From the NCBI GenBank assembly GCA_039989475.1, contig JBDXHU010000009.1, positions 124,001-188,000 on the forward strand: a DNA stretch of 64,000 bases, written 5' to 3'. This stretch comes from JBDXHU01 sp039989475. GTDB taxonomy: Bacteria; Pseudomonadota; Gammaproteobacteria; Pseudomonadales; Halieaceae. Positions 53,864 to 63,364 of the stretch are shown here, in pieces. The position numbers and the translations under genes are program-made. Every line of letters begins with the position of its first letter. The stretch's first letter is position 1. The notes beneath the pieces were generated by a model. That model saw only the letters and a list, made by a program, of their open reading frames with translations. It was not told the origin of the DNA and did no database searches.

Positions 53864-54589
53864 CCGGATGCGTTTACCAGGACGCGGGAACAAACGCGGC
53901 ACCTGCTGCATATACATCCGATAGCGGTTGCCGAAATGGGCGACCAGGTCCTTCTCTTCGAAATACAGGCCAATCGCCACGTACACGGTCATACCCAGGC
54001 TCAGCAGCAGTTGCCCGACACTCATATGGGCCTGCAGCCACATTCCCAGCAGCACCCCGGTCTGGATCGGGTGACGCATATACCGGTATAGAAACGGGGT
54101 CACAAACTGCTTGTCGTGAAAGGGTTGGCCGCGCAGGGCACAAAAAGGCTTTTTGAGTCCGAATAGGTCAAAGTGGTCGATCTGGAAGGTGGCCCAGACG
54201 GTAATGCCCCAGCCCAGCATGGACAGCACGCGCAGTGGCGTTTCCATGCCTTCGAGCTGCCACACCACCGCGTTGTTGCCCTGCCAGTAGAGCGCGATGG
54301 CCACCAGGCACAGGCCCGAGGCCAGCACATAAGTGGAGCGCTCTGCCGCTTCCGGCAACACCCGTAGCAGTTTCGCCTTGAAGGCGGGTCTTGCCATTAC
54401 CGAGTGCTGTACACCCCACAACAGCAACAGACCAACATTGACCAGCAGCCCATCCATGACGCTGACCGAGGCACCGCTGTTGACCGTGGCCGGTAACAGG
54501 AAATCACCCTGGTAAAAAATAAACCAGACCAGGCCACCCATACCCACAGCGTAGGAAATAATAGAATAGAGAAATACGAGAATTGACAC
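53846..54589 (-). CDS. mddA: MddA-like S-methyltransferase (NnrU/ICMT superfamily)
   Basis: This 247-residue membrane methyltransferase has about five helices and the stretches LLLWGVQHSVMARPAFK and ERSTYVLASGLCL that I associate with MddA, which methylates methanethiol to dimethyl sulfide. The C-terminal part has YRYMRHPIQTGVLLGMW and LYFEEKDLVAHFGNRYRMY, the SAM-binding region of the isoprenylcysteine methyltransferase fold. Its stop lies in the right copy of the 57-bp repeat and would have shared CTAG with yjbQ before the island arrived. A general isoprenylcysteine-type methyltransferase is the alternative. Confidence 0.7.
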   Translation of the reverse strand: MSILVFLYSIISYAVGMGGLVWFIFYQGDFLLPATVNSGASVSVMDGLLVNVGLLLLWGVQHSVMARPAFKAKLLRVLPEAAERSTYVLASGLCLVAIALYWQGNNAVVWQLEGMETPLRVLSMLGWGITVWATFQIDHFDLFGLKKPFCALRGQPFHDKQFVTPFLYRYMRHPIQTGVLLGMWLQAHMSVGQLLLSLGMTVYVAIGLYFEEKDLVAHFGNRYRMYMQQVPRLFPRPGKRIRRDETI

Positions 54590-54700
54590 GATACCGCCTC
54601 CTTGCTTTTTTGATTATTGAGGCACGCCGCCAGCAGCGGCGAGTGGAAACAGTGTAAACCCTTTCAGCGTCTATCGCTCAGAAAATAAACAGGCCTCGCC

Positions 54701-55429
54701 CTAGGCCTGGATGCGGTGTTCGGCCAGGCGCAGATAATACTTTTGCATGGCATCAGCAAGAGGCCGATGCTCCTCCGGCAGTTGTACTCGCTTGGCCGCG
54801 TAGCTCGCAAAACCAGTGGAGGTTTCCACGTTCTGGTACCAGTGTGGCGCCCAGACACCATCGCTGTCGCGGCGGCCCGGCGGCCAACTCAACATGGCAT
54901 CCTCCAGGTAAGGCACGTCGAGCTGCTCACAAAGGCTTTGCAATATCGCGCCCGGGTGGCGCAACACTTCATTGGAATCAATCACCAGTGGCGCGCGACC
55001 CGTGATGGCGGCAATCTCCTCAAATAATTCCCACTGGCGCGCGATGCCAATCGCATCCTCTGACACCGCTGGCATTTTCTGCAGATAGGAGGCGATAACC
55101 TCGGCGGGATCGCGGATCAGGAAACAGTGACGCAGCGCGGCGCACCAGTGCATATCCATCCCGCGTGGCATGTGATGGGTCATGTGTTTCTGGTAAAAGA
55201 TGGGGGCTTGTGGCTCGAGCTCACTCAGCTGACGCACGACCTCCCCGCGCTCGCTGCTCTGGGCAGACAGAATATCTTCCCGGCAAGGATGCTCCAGGCC
55301 TGATTCGCGCAGGTAGCAGGCATAAAACGGTTCATCCACGGTGACGCAATCGGGGCGGTTCTCCCAACTGCGCATCATGGCGGTGGAGATGTTGCGCGGA
55401 CCAGACCACATGGCGATGCGAATGCTCAT
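54701..55429 (-). CDS. Sulfotransferase-like protein (P-loop fold)
   Basis: This 242-residue protein has an N-terminal P-loop-like stretch (RIAMWSGPRNISTAMMRSW), DEPFYACYL, KHMTHHMP and LIRDPAEVIASYLQKMP, as in the sulfotransferase-like proteins seen next to class IV aminotransferases. No PAPS-binding proof is possible from sequence. The ATG at 55429 lies 2 bases after the aminotransferase stop, with AAGGG upstream; a GTG at 55444 would overlap that gene. The fixed pairing with the aminotransferase suggests a joint pathway. Confidence 0.72.
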   Translation of the reverse strand: MSIRIAMWSGPRNISTAMMRSWENRPDCVTVDEPFYACYLRESGLEHPCREDILSAQSSERGEVVRQLSELEPQAPIFYQKHMTHHMPRGMDMHWCAALRHCFLIRDPAEVIASYLQKMPAVSEDAIGIARQWELFEEIAAITGRAPLVIDSNEVLRHPGAILQSLCEQLDVPYLEDAMLSWPPGRRDSDGVWAPHWYQNVETSTGFASYAAKRVQLPEEHRPLADAMQKYYLRLAEHRIQA

Positions 55430-55431
55430 GT

Positions 55432-56346
55432 TCAGCCCTTGCACTCGTCCTCAATCATTTGCAGGTACAGGCCTTGCAGCCGCTGCACCATGGGGCCCAG
55501 CTGGCCCTCGCCTATGGTACGACCGTCAATGTCGATCACCGGGGTCAGGCCGGCGAAGGTGCCGGTGACAAAGGCCTCTTCCGCCCCGTAGGCCTGCATC
55601 AGCGAAAAATTCTTCTCAAACACCGGGATGTCATTGGCCTTGCACAGGTTGACCACGTTGCGCCGGGTAATGCCGTCAAGGCAGTAGTCACCGCTGGAGG
55701 TCCATACCTCCCCTTCCCGCACGATAAAGAAGTGCGTTGAATTGCAGGTTGCCACGTGACCGTGAGGGTCCAGCATCAGCGCCTCGTCGTAGCCGGCCTT
55801 ACCGGCCTGGATGCAGCCGAAAATACAATTGAGCTTGGAGTGACTGTTTATACGCGGATCCTGCACGTCGGGATAACCGCGACGCACATAAACCGTGTAC
55901 AGGCGGATGCCACGATTGTTCAGTTCCGGGTCCGGGGTCTTGTACTCGGGAATGATCACCACAGTCGGACCACCGATGGTCACGGCCGGGTCCTGGTAGG
56001 GCGTGGATTTCACACCGCGACTGACCATCAGGCGGATATGCACATCCTCTTCCATGTCATTGGCCGTCAGCGTTTCATAGAGCCTGTCCTTGAGCTGCTG
56101 CTGGCTGATGTCCATATGCAGGTCCAGCGCCTTGGCACCTTCCCACAAACGCTTCATGTGTCGATCCAGGAACGGAATCTTGCCACGGTGAGCGCGCAGA
56201 CCCTCCCAAATACCATCGCCGAGGATGAAGCCACTGTCGAACACCGAGACCACCGCCTTCTCGCGCGGGAAAAGCTCGCCATTGATATTGATCTGGATAT
56301 TGTCGTTGCGCGGATCCCTGCGATAACTGTGCGTACTGTTGCCCAT
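55432..56346 (-). CDS. Class IV (branched-chain/D-amino acid-type) aminotransferase
   Basis: This 304-residue PLP enzyme of fold type IV has NINGELFPREKAVVSVFDSGFILGDGIWEGLRA, the PLP lysine region NSHSKLNCIFG, EALMLDPHGHVATCNSTHFF and AEEAFVTGTFAGLTPVIDID. It could be a branched-chain or D-amino-acid transaminase. The long reading from 56475 would add 43 family-unlike residues; ATG 56346 follows GGGAG at 6 bases and is chosen. The sulfotransferase-like gene is 2 bases downstream. It diverges from the GPH transporter gene. Confidence 0.88.
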   Translation of the reverse strand: MGNSTHSYRRDPRNDNIQININGELFPREKAVVSVFDSGFILGDGIWEGLRAHRGKIPFLDRHMKRLWEGAKALDLHMDISQQQLKDRLYETLTANDMEEDVHIRLMVSRGVKSTPYQDPAVTIGGPTVVIIPEYKTPDPELNNRGIRLYTVYVRRGYPDVQDPRINSHSKLNCIFGCIQAGKAGYDEALMLDPHGHVATCNSTHFFIVREGEVWTSSGDYCLDGITRRNVVNLCKANDIPVFEKNFSLMQAYGAEEAFVTGTFAGLTPVIDIDGRTIGEGQLGPMVQRLQGLYLQMIEDECKG

Positions 56347-56449
56347 AGTGGCTCCCGGATTCAGCTGGTTTGAGGCGCCAAGTGTGGTGAGCCGCAGAAC
56401 CTGTGTCAATGGCTGCAGGTATCGCAAGAATGGTCTGCTTGTCAGGGCA

Positions 56450-57934
56450 ATGCGCATTGCGTATGTTGCTGACAAACCGCCCTATTCAGCTAATAACAAA
56501 CAGGCACCCGCTTTGGCATCAAAGCCCAAACTCAGCCGCTGGCAGAAAGTCAGCTATAACCTCGGCCAGTTCGCCTGGGCGTCCAAGGACGTCAGCTTTC
56601 ACTACTTCCTGTTCTTCTACTACGCCCAGTTCCTGGGGCTTTCCGCGAGCCTGGCTGGCCTGGCCGCCCTGCTGGCATTGATTGCCGACGGCATCTCCGA
56701 TCCCATCATCGGGCAGATCTCGGATAACTGGCGCCGCGGCAAGCTGGGGCGACGGCATCCGTTCATGGGCTTCGCCATAGTGCCCTACCTGGCCGCCCTG
56801 CTAGCCATTTTCAATCCACCGCCAGACCTGTCCCAGGGCGCCCTGTTCGCCTGGTACCTGTGCTTCGCGATCCTGGTGCGCAACCTGCTGACCCTGTTTA
56901 CCGTCCCGCATATGGCACTGGGGGCGGAACTGTCTGATGACTATACCGAGCGCACCAGCATCGCCACCGGGCGCACTATCATGGGTTACATCGGTGGGCT
57001 GACCATCCAGGTAATCGCCTGGTTCTTGGTCATACCACTGGCCACCGCTGCTGGCAGCACTGCGGATGGCTACCGCCAGGTGGGTTATGTGGCGGCGCTG
57101 CTCGCCCTGGTCGGCATGACGGCAAGCTGGTTTGGCACCCGCGACCGCATACCCTACCTGACACGAATCTCGGAAGCACAGCAGTCCCGAGCCTGGTGGC
57201 AGGCCTTCATCGATATCTTCCGGCTGCTGCGACTGCCTTCCGCGCGAATCATGTTTCTCGGCACCTTCCTGACAGTATTGGTGGTCGGCCTCGCCAACAC
57301 CCTGCTATTGCATATGAACAACTTTTTCTGGGGTTTCAGCAGCGAACAAACCGGCGTCTTCATGCTGGCTATATTCCTGTCCCTGTTCCCCGCCTTCTGG
57401 TTGGCGATGAAGGGCACCGAGGTGCTGGGCAAGCGCCGGGCTGTGGTGGCCTTTGTGCTGCTGTCGGCCTTCACCCATCCGCTGGCGGTACTGGCACACT
57501 TGTATGGACTGACCCCGCCGGTGGGGAGCAACGAATTACTGGCAGTGGTGTGTGCGGTGCTGGTGATCAACCAGTCCTTTGTCATAGCCGCCATCAATGT
57601 CGCCGCCTCCATGTTGCCGGATGTCGCCGATGAGCTGGAACTGAGCAATGGCTTGCGCCAGGAAGGCATTCTGAATTCCGGCATGATGTTGATACAGAAG
57701 GTGATGTTTGGCCTCGGCGCTTTCTTTGCCGGCCTGGTCATCGACTTCACCGGCCTCGGCGGCATTACCGACATCGCCAATGTCAGCGACTCCATGTTCA
57801 ACCGCCTGGGCTGGATTTACGGCCCGGGACTGGCCTGTATTAGCCTGCTGGCAGCGCTCGTGTACTCCCGCTACCGGCTGGGACGCAAGCGCCTGGCCGA
57901 AGTCCAGTCGCAGCTGGCGCAGGCCCGTGGCTGA
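56450..57934 (+). CDS. GPH/MelB-like family MFS transporter
   Basis: This 494-residue, 12-helix transporter has the glycoside-pentoside-hexuronide family pattern: KVSYNLGQFAWASKDVSFHYFLFFYYAQFLG, DGISDPIIGQISDNWR, and KLGRRHPFMGFA between TM2 and TM3. Its substrate (sugar, glycoside or other) is not clear. The ATG at 56450 is chosen over 56339, which would read through the divergent aminotransferase's leader region; no strong ribosome site is seen. Its stop lies 3 bases before the convergent sstT stop. Confidence 0.82.
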   Translation: MRIAYVADKPPYSANNKQAPALASKPKLSRWQKVSYNLGQFAWASKDVSFHYFLFFYYAQFLGLSASLAGLAALLALIADGISDPIIGQISDNWRRGKLGRRHPFMGFAIVPYLAALLAIFNPPPDLSQGALFAWYLCFAILVRNLLTLFTVPHMALGAELSDDYTERTSIATGRTIMGYIGGLTIQVIAWFLVIPLATAAGSTADGYRQVGYVAALLALVGMTASWFGTRDRIPYLTRISEAQQSRAWWQAFIDIFRLLRLPSARIMFLGTFLTVLVVGLANTLLLHMNNFFWGFSSEQTGVFMLAIFLSLFPAFWLAMKGTEVLGKRRAVVAFVLLSAFTHPLAVLAHLYGLTPPVGSNELLAVVCAVLVINQSFVIAAINVAASMLPDVADELELSNGLRQEGILNSGMMLIQKVMFGLGAFFAGLVIDFTGLGGITDIANVSDSMFNRLGWIYGPGLACISLLAALVYSRYRLGRKRLAEVQSQLAQARG

Positions 57935-57937
57935 GCA

Positions 57938-59128
57938 CTAGTCGCGACCCAACTGGTCCACCGCATAGGTATAGACCACGTCGGTGCTTGAGTTCAGCGC
58001 GGTCTCGGCGGAGTCCTGTATCACGCTGATAATAAAGCCCACCGCCACCACCTGCATGGACACATCCAGCGGAATGCCAAACAGGGAACAGGCCAGCGGT
58101 ATCAGCAAGAGGCTGCCCGAAGGCACGCCGCTGGCACCACAGGCGGAGAGGGCGGAAATCACGCACAGCAGCAGTGCCGAGGCAAAAGACACCTCAATGC
58201 CCAGGGTGTTGGCGGCAGCCAGTGTGAGTATTGATATGGTAATGGCCGCGCCGGCCATGTTGACCGTGGCCCCCACCGGAATGGTGACTGAATACAGTTC
58301 TTCGCTGATATCGAGACGCTCCGCCAGCGCCAGGTTGACCGGGATATTGGCCGCGGAACTGCGAGTGAAGAAGGCTGTGATACCCGAAGACTCCAGACAT
58401 TCGAGGACTACCGGATAGGGGTTTTTGCGGGTGATCAGAAAAACAATCAGCGGGTTTACCAGCAGCGCCACAATCAGCATGGCGGCGACCAGCAAGGAGG
58501 CCAGGCTGGCGTAGCCGGCCAGGGCGGACAGGCCGGTGTTGGCGACCGTGAAACAGACCAGGCCAAAAATGCCCAGCGGCGCCAGTCGGATAACATAGCG
58601 GACAATATCGGCCACACCATTGGCCAGGGTTTGCAGGTTATCCCTGAAACCTTCCGAGGCCTTGCGAAAACTGAGGCCCAGTAAAATAGCCCAGGTCAGG
58701 CAGCCCAAAAAATTGCCGGTCAGGAGTGCATTGACCGGGTTGTCGATCAGTTTAAACAGCACATCGACAAGCACGCCACTGACAGCGACTGGCGGTGCAC
58801 CCTCGGCCACGTCAGTCAATACCAGGGTCTGTGGGAACAGCTGGCTCAACACCAGCGCCACAAAGGCCGCACTAATGGTGCCCAGCAGGTATAACACCAG
58901 AGTCAGTAAAGTCTTGCGGCCGTCCTGGCCCGACTCATGCCGGTTGGCGATTGCCGACATTACCAGCACCAACACCAGCAAGGGCGCCACTGCCTTGAGC
59001 ATGCCAACGAACAGGGTACCGAGCAGCCCCAACTCTAGCGCCAGCCCCGGTAATAGCGATCCCACCAACGCACCGAGCGCAACACCGATAAGAATTTGCG
59101 GCACCAGGCCCAGCTTGCTCAATTGCAT
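57938..59128 (-). CDS. sstT: Serine/threonine:Na+ symporter SstT
   Basis: This 396-residue member of the dicarboxylate/amino acid:cation symporter family is closest to SstT by [20 protein letters not shown] and [20 protein letters not shown], and by the overall length. It imports serine and threonine with Na+. It is a different branch of the family from the partial symporter at the left edge. It diverges from the YeeE/YedE pair. Confidence 0.9.
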   Translation of the reverse strand: MQLSKLGLVPQILIGVALGALVGSLLPGLALELGLLGTLFVGMLKAVAPLLVLVLVMSAIANRHESGQDGRKTLLTLVLYLLGTISAAFVALVLSQLFPQTLVLTDVAEGAPPVAVSGVLVDVLFKLIDNPVNALLTGNFLGCLTWAILLGLSFRKASEGFRDNLQTLANGVADIVRYVIRLAPLGIFGLVCFTVANTGLSALAGYASLASLLVAAMLIVALLVNPLIVFLITRKNPYPVVLECLESSGITAFFTRSSAANIPVNLALAERLDISEELYSVTIPVGATVNMAGAAITISILTLAAANTLGIEVSFASALLLCVISALSACGASGVPSGSLLLIPLACSLFGIPLDVSMQVVAVGFIISVIQDSAETALNSSTDVVYTYAVDQLGRD

Positions 59129-59192
59129 CTAATTATCCCTGCATTATTATTGTGCCTGATATTGTACACGGCTTGATAACGCGGGAGGGTCC

Positions 59193-59618
59193 ATGATGGA
59201 AAACTACCTGGCGCCACTAACCGGTGGGCTGCTTATCGGCGCTGCCGCGGTGGCACTGCTGTATTGCCTGGGCCGCATCGCCGGCATTAGCGGGATTCTC
59301 TGGGGCGCGGTCTCCGGCCAGGCGGATAATGCCTGGCGTTGGTTGTTCCTGTGTGGGCTGGTGCTGGGAGCCGCCCTCTATCACCAGTTGAGCGGTGCGC
59401 CAGCACCGACTCCTGCCGCGCTGGACTGGCCCTGGGCAGTGAGCGGCGGTCTATTGGTAGGATTTGGCACCAAACTGGGTAGCGGCTGCACCAGCGGCCA
59501 CGGCGTCTGCGGTATTGGTCGCCTGTCAACGCGTTCACTGGTGGCAACCCTGGTCTTCATGGCCACCGGCATTCTCACCGTGTACCTGCTGCGTCATGTG
59601 CTGGGAGGTAGCCTGTGA
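59193..59618 (+). CDS. YeeE/YedE family sulfur-compound transporter, N-terminal half protein
   Basis: This 141-residue membrane protein of about four helices has the conserved Cys motif [23 protein letters not shown]. YeeE/YedE proteins import thiosulfate or related sulfur compounds; in the two-gene form two half-proteins make the channel. GGAGGG precedes two possible ATGs (59193 and 59196); the second is slightly better spaced. It overlaps its partner by 4 bases. The MddA-like gene nearby also concerns sulfur compounds. Confidence 0.85.
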   Translation: MMENYLAPLTGGLLIGAAAVALLYCLGRIAGISGILWGAVSGQADNAWRWLFLCGLVLGAALYHQLSGAPAPTPAALDWPWAVSGGLLVGFGTKLGSGCTSGHGVCGIGRLSTRSLVATLVFMATGILTVYLLRHVLGGSL

Positions 59619-60037
59619 AAGCATTACTGGCCCTGCTCTGCGGGATTCTGTTCGGCGTCGGCCTGGCGCTATCGGGCATGACTGATACCGCCAAGGTGCT
59701 GGGATTCCTCGACCTGTTTGGCAACTGGGTGCCGGATCTCATCTTTGTCATGGGCGGCGCGGTCTGCGTCACCCTGGTCGCCTTTCATTTTGTGCTGAAA
59801 CGCCAGCGTCCGCTGTTGGCCGACGCTTTCACCCTGCCCAGCCGCAAACACCTGGACCCGCCACTGCTGGCCGGTGCGGCAATTTTTGGTGTGGGCTGGG
59901 GCATCTACGGTTATTGTCCCGGACCGGCGCTATCCGCGCTGTACTACCTGGACACAAACACCGTGATATTTGTCATCGCCATGCTGGCGGGAATGGCCCT
60001 GGCAGGCCGCCTGGGCAAAGCCGGGGCAGCTGACTGA
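59615..60037 (+). CDS. YeeE/YedE family transporter, second half (DUF6691-like)
   Basis: This 140-residue membrane protein of about four helices has GILFGVGLALSGMTDTAKVLGFLDLFG and the conserved Cys/Pro motif WGIYGYCPGPALSAL. It is the standard second gene of the split YeeE/YedE pair and overlaps the first by 4 bases (GTGA, with GTG start at 59615). Together the pair should form one transporter. Confidence 0.85.
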   Translation: MKALLALLCGILFGVGLALSGMTDTAKVLGFLDLFGNWVPDLIFVMGGAVCVTLVAFHFVLKRQRPLLADAFTLPSRKHLDPPLLAGAAIFGVGWGIYGYCPGPALSALYYLDTNTVIFVIAMLAGMALAGRLGKAGAAD

Positions 60038-60038
60038 G

Positions 60039-60263
60039 TCAGGCTAAACGCGGGAAGGGCCTTTCGGGTTCACGGCCCATACGGGCGCAATCGAGCAGGT
60101 AGGCGTCGACTGCGCTCTCAAAGGCTTCCTGCAGTGACGTGCGGCTGTCACCGTCATAGCAAACCATGGTGCCGATATCATCGATTTTGCCGAAGAAGCA
60201 CTGCAATTCGTCACTGAAATTAATCGTGCCGCGATAGCCTCGATAGGAAAGATGTGACTGCAT
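60039..60263 (-). CDS. HicB-like antitoxin domain protein (orphan)
   Basis: This 74-residue protein has the HicB fold pattern (SYRGYRGTINFSDELQCFFGKIDDIG, then DGDSRTSLQEAFESAVDAYLLDC and GREPERPF). It ends where most HicB antitoxins continue into a ribbon-helix-helix DNA-binding tail, and no hicA toxin gene lies upstream (only 120 bases to the next gene). A longer reading from 60527 has no family-like sequence, and ATG 60263 is chosen. It may be a remnant or a stand-alone HicB. Confidence 0.72.
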   Translation of the reverse strand: MQSHLSYRGYRGTINFSDELQCFFGKIDDIGTMVCYDGDSRTSLQEAFESAVDAYLLDCARMGREPERPFPRLA

Positions 60264-60383
60264 GGCGGCATATATAACAACTCCCTTTGGGAAAAAAAAG
60301 CGCGACATTGTGGAAACGTGACCCAGGCCCAATACCCCTGCTAGAATCGCCCCTCGCCGAACCGGGACACTCCCCAGACCACC

Positions 60384-61634
60384 ATGAAATCCTTCGTCCC
60401 CCTGATCAAGACTGAATGGCGTCTGCTGCTGTTTGGCTTCGCCATGACCTTCAGTTCCAGTCTCGGGCAAACCTATTTTATCGCCCTGTTCAGTGGTGAA
60501 ATTCGCGGCGACCTTGGCTTGAGCCACGGTGAATTTGGCGCCGTCTACTCACTGGCAACACTGGCCAGCGCCGTCATTCTGCTGTGGTCCGGCAGCCTGG
60601 TCGATCGTATGGATCTGCGCCGCTTTTCATACCTGGTGATCCTCGGACTGGGTATCGGTTGTGGCCTGCTCGCCTCCAGCACCAACGTACTGATGCTGTT
60701 CCTGGCAATCCTGGTACTGCGGCACCTGGGCCAGGGCTTGATGAGCATGGCCGGCGCCACCGCCATGGTGCGCTACCTCGACCATCACAAGGGTAAGGCC
60801 AATGCCCTCAGCGGCATCGGCTACTCCGCCTCGGAAGCTATCTTGCCGTCTATTGTGGTGGCCATGTTGCTGTGGTTCAGCTGGCGTGAGGCCTGGTGGC
60901 TGTGGGCCGCTATCCTGGTATTGGGTCTACCGCTGCTGGTGCGCTACCTGCTGGGGGATCAGCGGCAACGTCACCAGGACTACCTGAGCATGTTGGCCCA
61001 ACAATCGGCCGATGCGGGCACAGGCGCCCAGGTTCAGCATCAATGGACCCGGGGCGAGGTCATCCGCGATCCCTTGTTCTACCTGTTCATGCCGGCACTA
61101 CTGGCCCAGCCCATGCTGTTCACCGGCTTCATGTTTCACCAGGTACACCTGGTTGAGGCCAAGGGCTGGTCGCTGGTGGTCTGGGGTAGTCTCTATACCC
61201 TGTATGCGATTACCTCCTCGCTGATGAAGCTGGTCACGGGCTTGCTGGTTGATCGCTTTGGCGCCATCCGCCTGGTACCCCTGGTCGGCATACCCATGGG
61301 AGTTGGCCTGCTGATACTGGCCAGTGCCGACAGCCTGCTGGTCGCCGTGTCATTCATGGTATTGCTGGGTATTACCGTAGGCAGTTATGCCACGGTCAGC
61401 TCGCCCTTCTTCGCCGAGATGTACGGCACCTTGCACCTGGGTTCAATCAAATCGGTGACCACCGCCGCCATGGTCTTTGCCAGCGCGATCGCCCCGGTAC
61501 TCATGGGCTGGCTGATTGACGACGGGGTCAGCATGGAGGCCATGGCCCTGGGCAGTGTCGTCTACCTGGTGATTGCCGCGGGCCTGGCGGGCCTGGCCTA
61601 TGGCATCAAGAGCCGCGCCGGCGCCCCTGGCTAG
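60384..61634 (+). CDS. MFS transporter
   Basis: This 416-residue, 12-helix MFS protein begins with a cytoplasmic stretch, then SLGQTYFIALFSGEIRGDLGLSHGEFGAVYS in TM1 and WSGSLVDRMDLRRFSYLVILG as loop 2-3. The layout is of the monocarboxylate/oxalate-formate-like MFS type. The substrate is unknown. The 3' end shares CTAG with the convergent lipoprotein gene. Confidence 0.85.
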   Translation: MKSFVPLIKTEWRLLLFGFAMTFSSSLGQTYFIALFSGEIRGDLGLSHGEFGAVYSLATLASAVILLWSGSLVDRMDLRRFSYLVILGLGIGCGLLASSTNVLMLFLAILVLRHLGQGLMSMAGATAMVRYLDHHKGKANALSGIGYSASEAILPSIVVAMLLWFSWREAWWLWAAILVLGLPLLVRYLLGDQRQRHQDYLSMLAQQSADAGTGAQVQHQWTRGEVIRDPLFYLFMPALLAQPMLFTGFMFHQVHLVEAKGWSLVVWGSLYTLYAITSSLMKLVTGLLVDRFGAIRLVPLVGIPMGVGLLILASADSLLVAVSFMVLLGITVGSYATVSSPFFAEMYGTLHLGSIKSVTTAAMVFASAIAPVLMGWLIDDGVSMEAMALGSVVYLVIAAGLAGLAYGIKSRAGAPG

Positions 61635-62284
61635 CGCACCAGCTGGTCTTTCTGCAGCTGCTCGACAAAGGCGTCGATGAAGCTGTCCAACATTTCCCTG
61701 TTGTCCTGGCTTTCGGTAATACCCGAGGCCGCCTGCCACAGGTGTTCGGCCGTGCTTACCTCATAGAGATTGGCTTCCAGGTGAATAGAAATGTGTTGGG
61801 CGTAGAAATCCGGCACGTGGGCCACCTCAAAGGGCACGCCATAGACGCCACCGCGACCGTAGTAGCCGCCAGTGGGGCTGTAGACCGGCGCCACACCGTA
61901 ATAGGTGCGACCCGGGTGCAATACCTCCTGCTGATCGCGACCGGCAAAGCTGGTGACCAGGACCGTGTCCAGGTTATCTGACTTCGCCATGGCCACGACA
62001 TCAGCCTTCTTGATCTGGCTGGCATTATTGAGCTCATAGCTGGCCACGGCGCGCACACCACGCTGCACCAAACGGTCAGTGAAGGCACGCTCAAAGCGTT
62101 GTCGGGTTTCGGCTTTTTTGGAGATGGCCAGCACCAGCACACCCTCCAGGTCTTGCTTGCTCCTGATATCCTTGGCCATCCAGCTATTGGTGATAACGGC
62201 CTCATTGGAGGCGCAAGCCGCAAGCAACAGCAGCGTCAGGCAAAGGCCCAGGAGCCTGGCAAGTGGCTTAATAGAGTACTGCAT
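61631..62284 (-). CDS. Predicted lipoprotein of unknown function
   Basis: This 217-residue protein has a lipobox (LTLLLLAACAS) and a globular part with VLVLAISKKAETRQRFERAFTDRLVQRGVRAV and SYELNNASQIKKADVVAMAKS (near 50-110), then a Gly/Tyr-rich segment (YSPTGGYYGRGGVYG). The fold resembles DUF4136-like or LPP20-type lipoproteins but I cannot name a family. ATG 62284 is preferred over TTG 62293 because AGGA then has proper spacing. Confidence 0.65.
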   Translation of the reverse strand: MQYSIKPLARLLGLCLTLLLLAACASNEAVITNSWMAKDIRSKQDLEGVLVLAISKKAETRQRFERAFTDRLVQRGVRAVASYELNNASQIKKADVVAMAKSDNLDTVLVTSFAGRDQQEVLHPGRTYYGVAPVYSPTGGYYGRGGVYGVPFEVAHVPDFYAQHISIHLEANLYEVSTAEHLWQAASGITESQDNREMLDSFIDAFVEQLQKDQLVR

Positions 62285-62320
62285 GAAAGGCAATCCTGGA
62301 GAGGACCTGGGGTCCGGGTT

Positions 62321-63352
62321 CTAGATAGTACCCTGTTCCCGCGCCATATCCAGCGCCAGGTCTTCAATCATGTCTTCCTGGCCTCCCACCGTACGCCGCC
62401 GCCCCAGCTCCATCAGGATATCCCGGGAGGACAAGTTGTATTTTTCCGCGCTGCGCTTGGCGAATAACAGGAAGGAGGAGTAGACGCCGGCATAACCAAG
62501 GGTCAGCGCATCGCGATCCACCCGCACCATGTGATCCATCATCGGCACGATCAGGTCCTCGGCTATATCCATGGCTTTGAACACGTCGACGCCAGTCTCT
62601 ATCCCCATGCGTTCACACACCGCCACGAACACTTCCAGCGGTGTGTTGCCGGCACCGGCGCCGAGACCTGCCATGGAACCGTCAATACGGTTGGCACCGG
62701 CCTCCACGGCAGCCAGGGAGTTGGCAATACCCATGGCCATATTGTGGTGACCATGAAAGCCCAGTTCTGTTTCCGGCTTCAGTTCCTTGCGGGCCAGGCC
62801 GACCCGGGCCGACACATCATCGGGCAACATGTAACCGGCCGAGTCTGTGATATAGACGCAATTGGCGCCGTAGGACTCCATCAACAACAGTTGCTGCAGC
62901 AGTTCCTCGGGCTCGATCATATGCGCCATCATCAGGAAGCCGACCGTGTCCAGACCGTCAATCTGCGTCGCCATGTTGATGTGCTGTTCGGATACATCGG
63001 CCTCGGTGCAATGGGTGGCCACCCGGATGGTGGAAATGCCGCAATCCACCGCCATTTTCAGGTGATCGACCGTGCCGATACCCGGTAACAGCAGAGCCGA
63101 AACCCGGGTGTTGGAGACCACCTTGCACACCGCGGTCAGGTATTCCTCATCGGATGCCGCCGGGAAACCATAATTGACGCTTTTGCCACCCAGGCCGTCG
63201 CCGTGGGTAACTTCAATCATCGGCACCCCCGCCGCATCCATGGCCCTGGCCACGCTGACCATCTGCTCAACCGTGATCAGGTGCCGTTTGGGATGCATGC
63301 CATCGCGCAGGCACATGTCATGGACAGTAATTTTCTTGCCGGATAAATCCAT
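62321..63352 (-). CDS. dmpG: 4-hydroxy-2-oxovalerate aldolase
   Basis: This 343-residue HMGL-like aldolase cleaves 4-hydroxy-2-oxovalerate into pyruvate and acetaldehyde in meta-cleavage pathways. Marks: [14 protein letters not shown] (metal/substrate Asp, His), [33 protein letters not shown] and [18 protein letters not shown] (the HxH metal ligands). GGGAGAACCGAG precedes the start. It lies 12 bases after the acetaldehyde dehydrogenase gene, the usual channeling partner. Confidence 0.92.
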   Translation of the reverse strand: MDLSGKKITVHDMCLRDGMHPKRHLITVEQMVSVARAMDAAGVPMIEVTHGDGLGGKSVNYGFPAASDEEYLTAVCKVVSNTRVSALLLPGIGTVDHLKMAVDCGISTIRVATHCTEADVSEQHINMATQIDGLDTVGFLMMAHMIEPEELLQQLLLMESYGANCVYITDSAGYMLPDDVSARVGLARKELKPETELGFHGHHNMAMGIANSLAAVEAGANRIDGSMAGLGAGAGNTPLEVFVAVCERMGIETGVDVFKAMDIAEDLIVPMMDHMVRVDRDALTLGYAGVYSSFLLFAKRSAEKYNLSSRDILMELGRRRTVGGQEDMIEDLALDMAREQGTI

Positions 63353-63364
63353 CTCGGTTCTCCC

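Noticed and set aside
53755..54156. 133-codon plus-strand frame starting in palindrome R3
   Set aside because: It starts in the repeat and continues antisense through the methyltransferase gene.
60264..60383. hicA toxin next to hicB
   Set aside because: Only 120 bases are available and no double-stranded-RNA-binding HicA-like frame is present.
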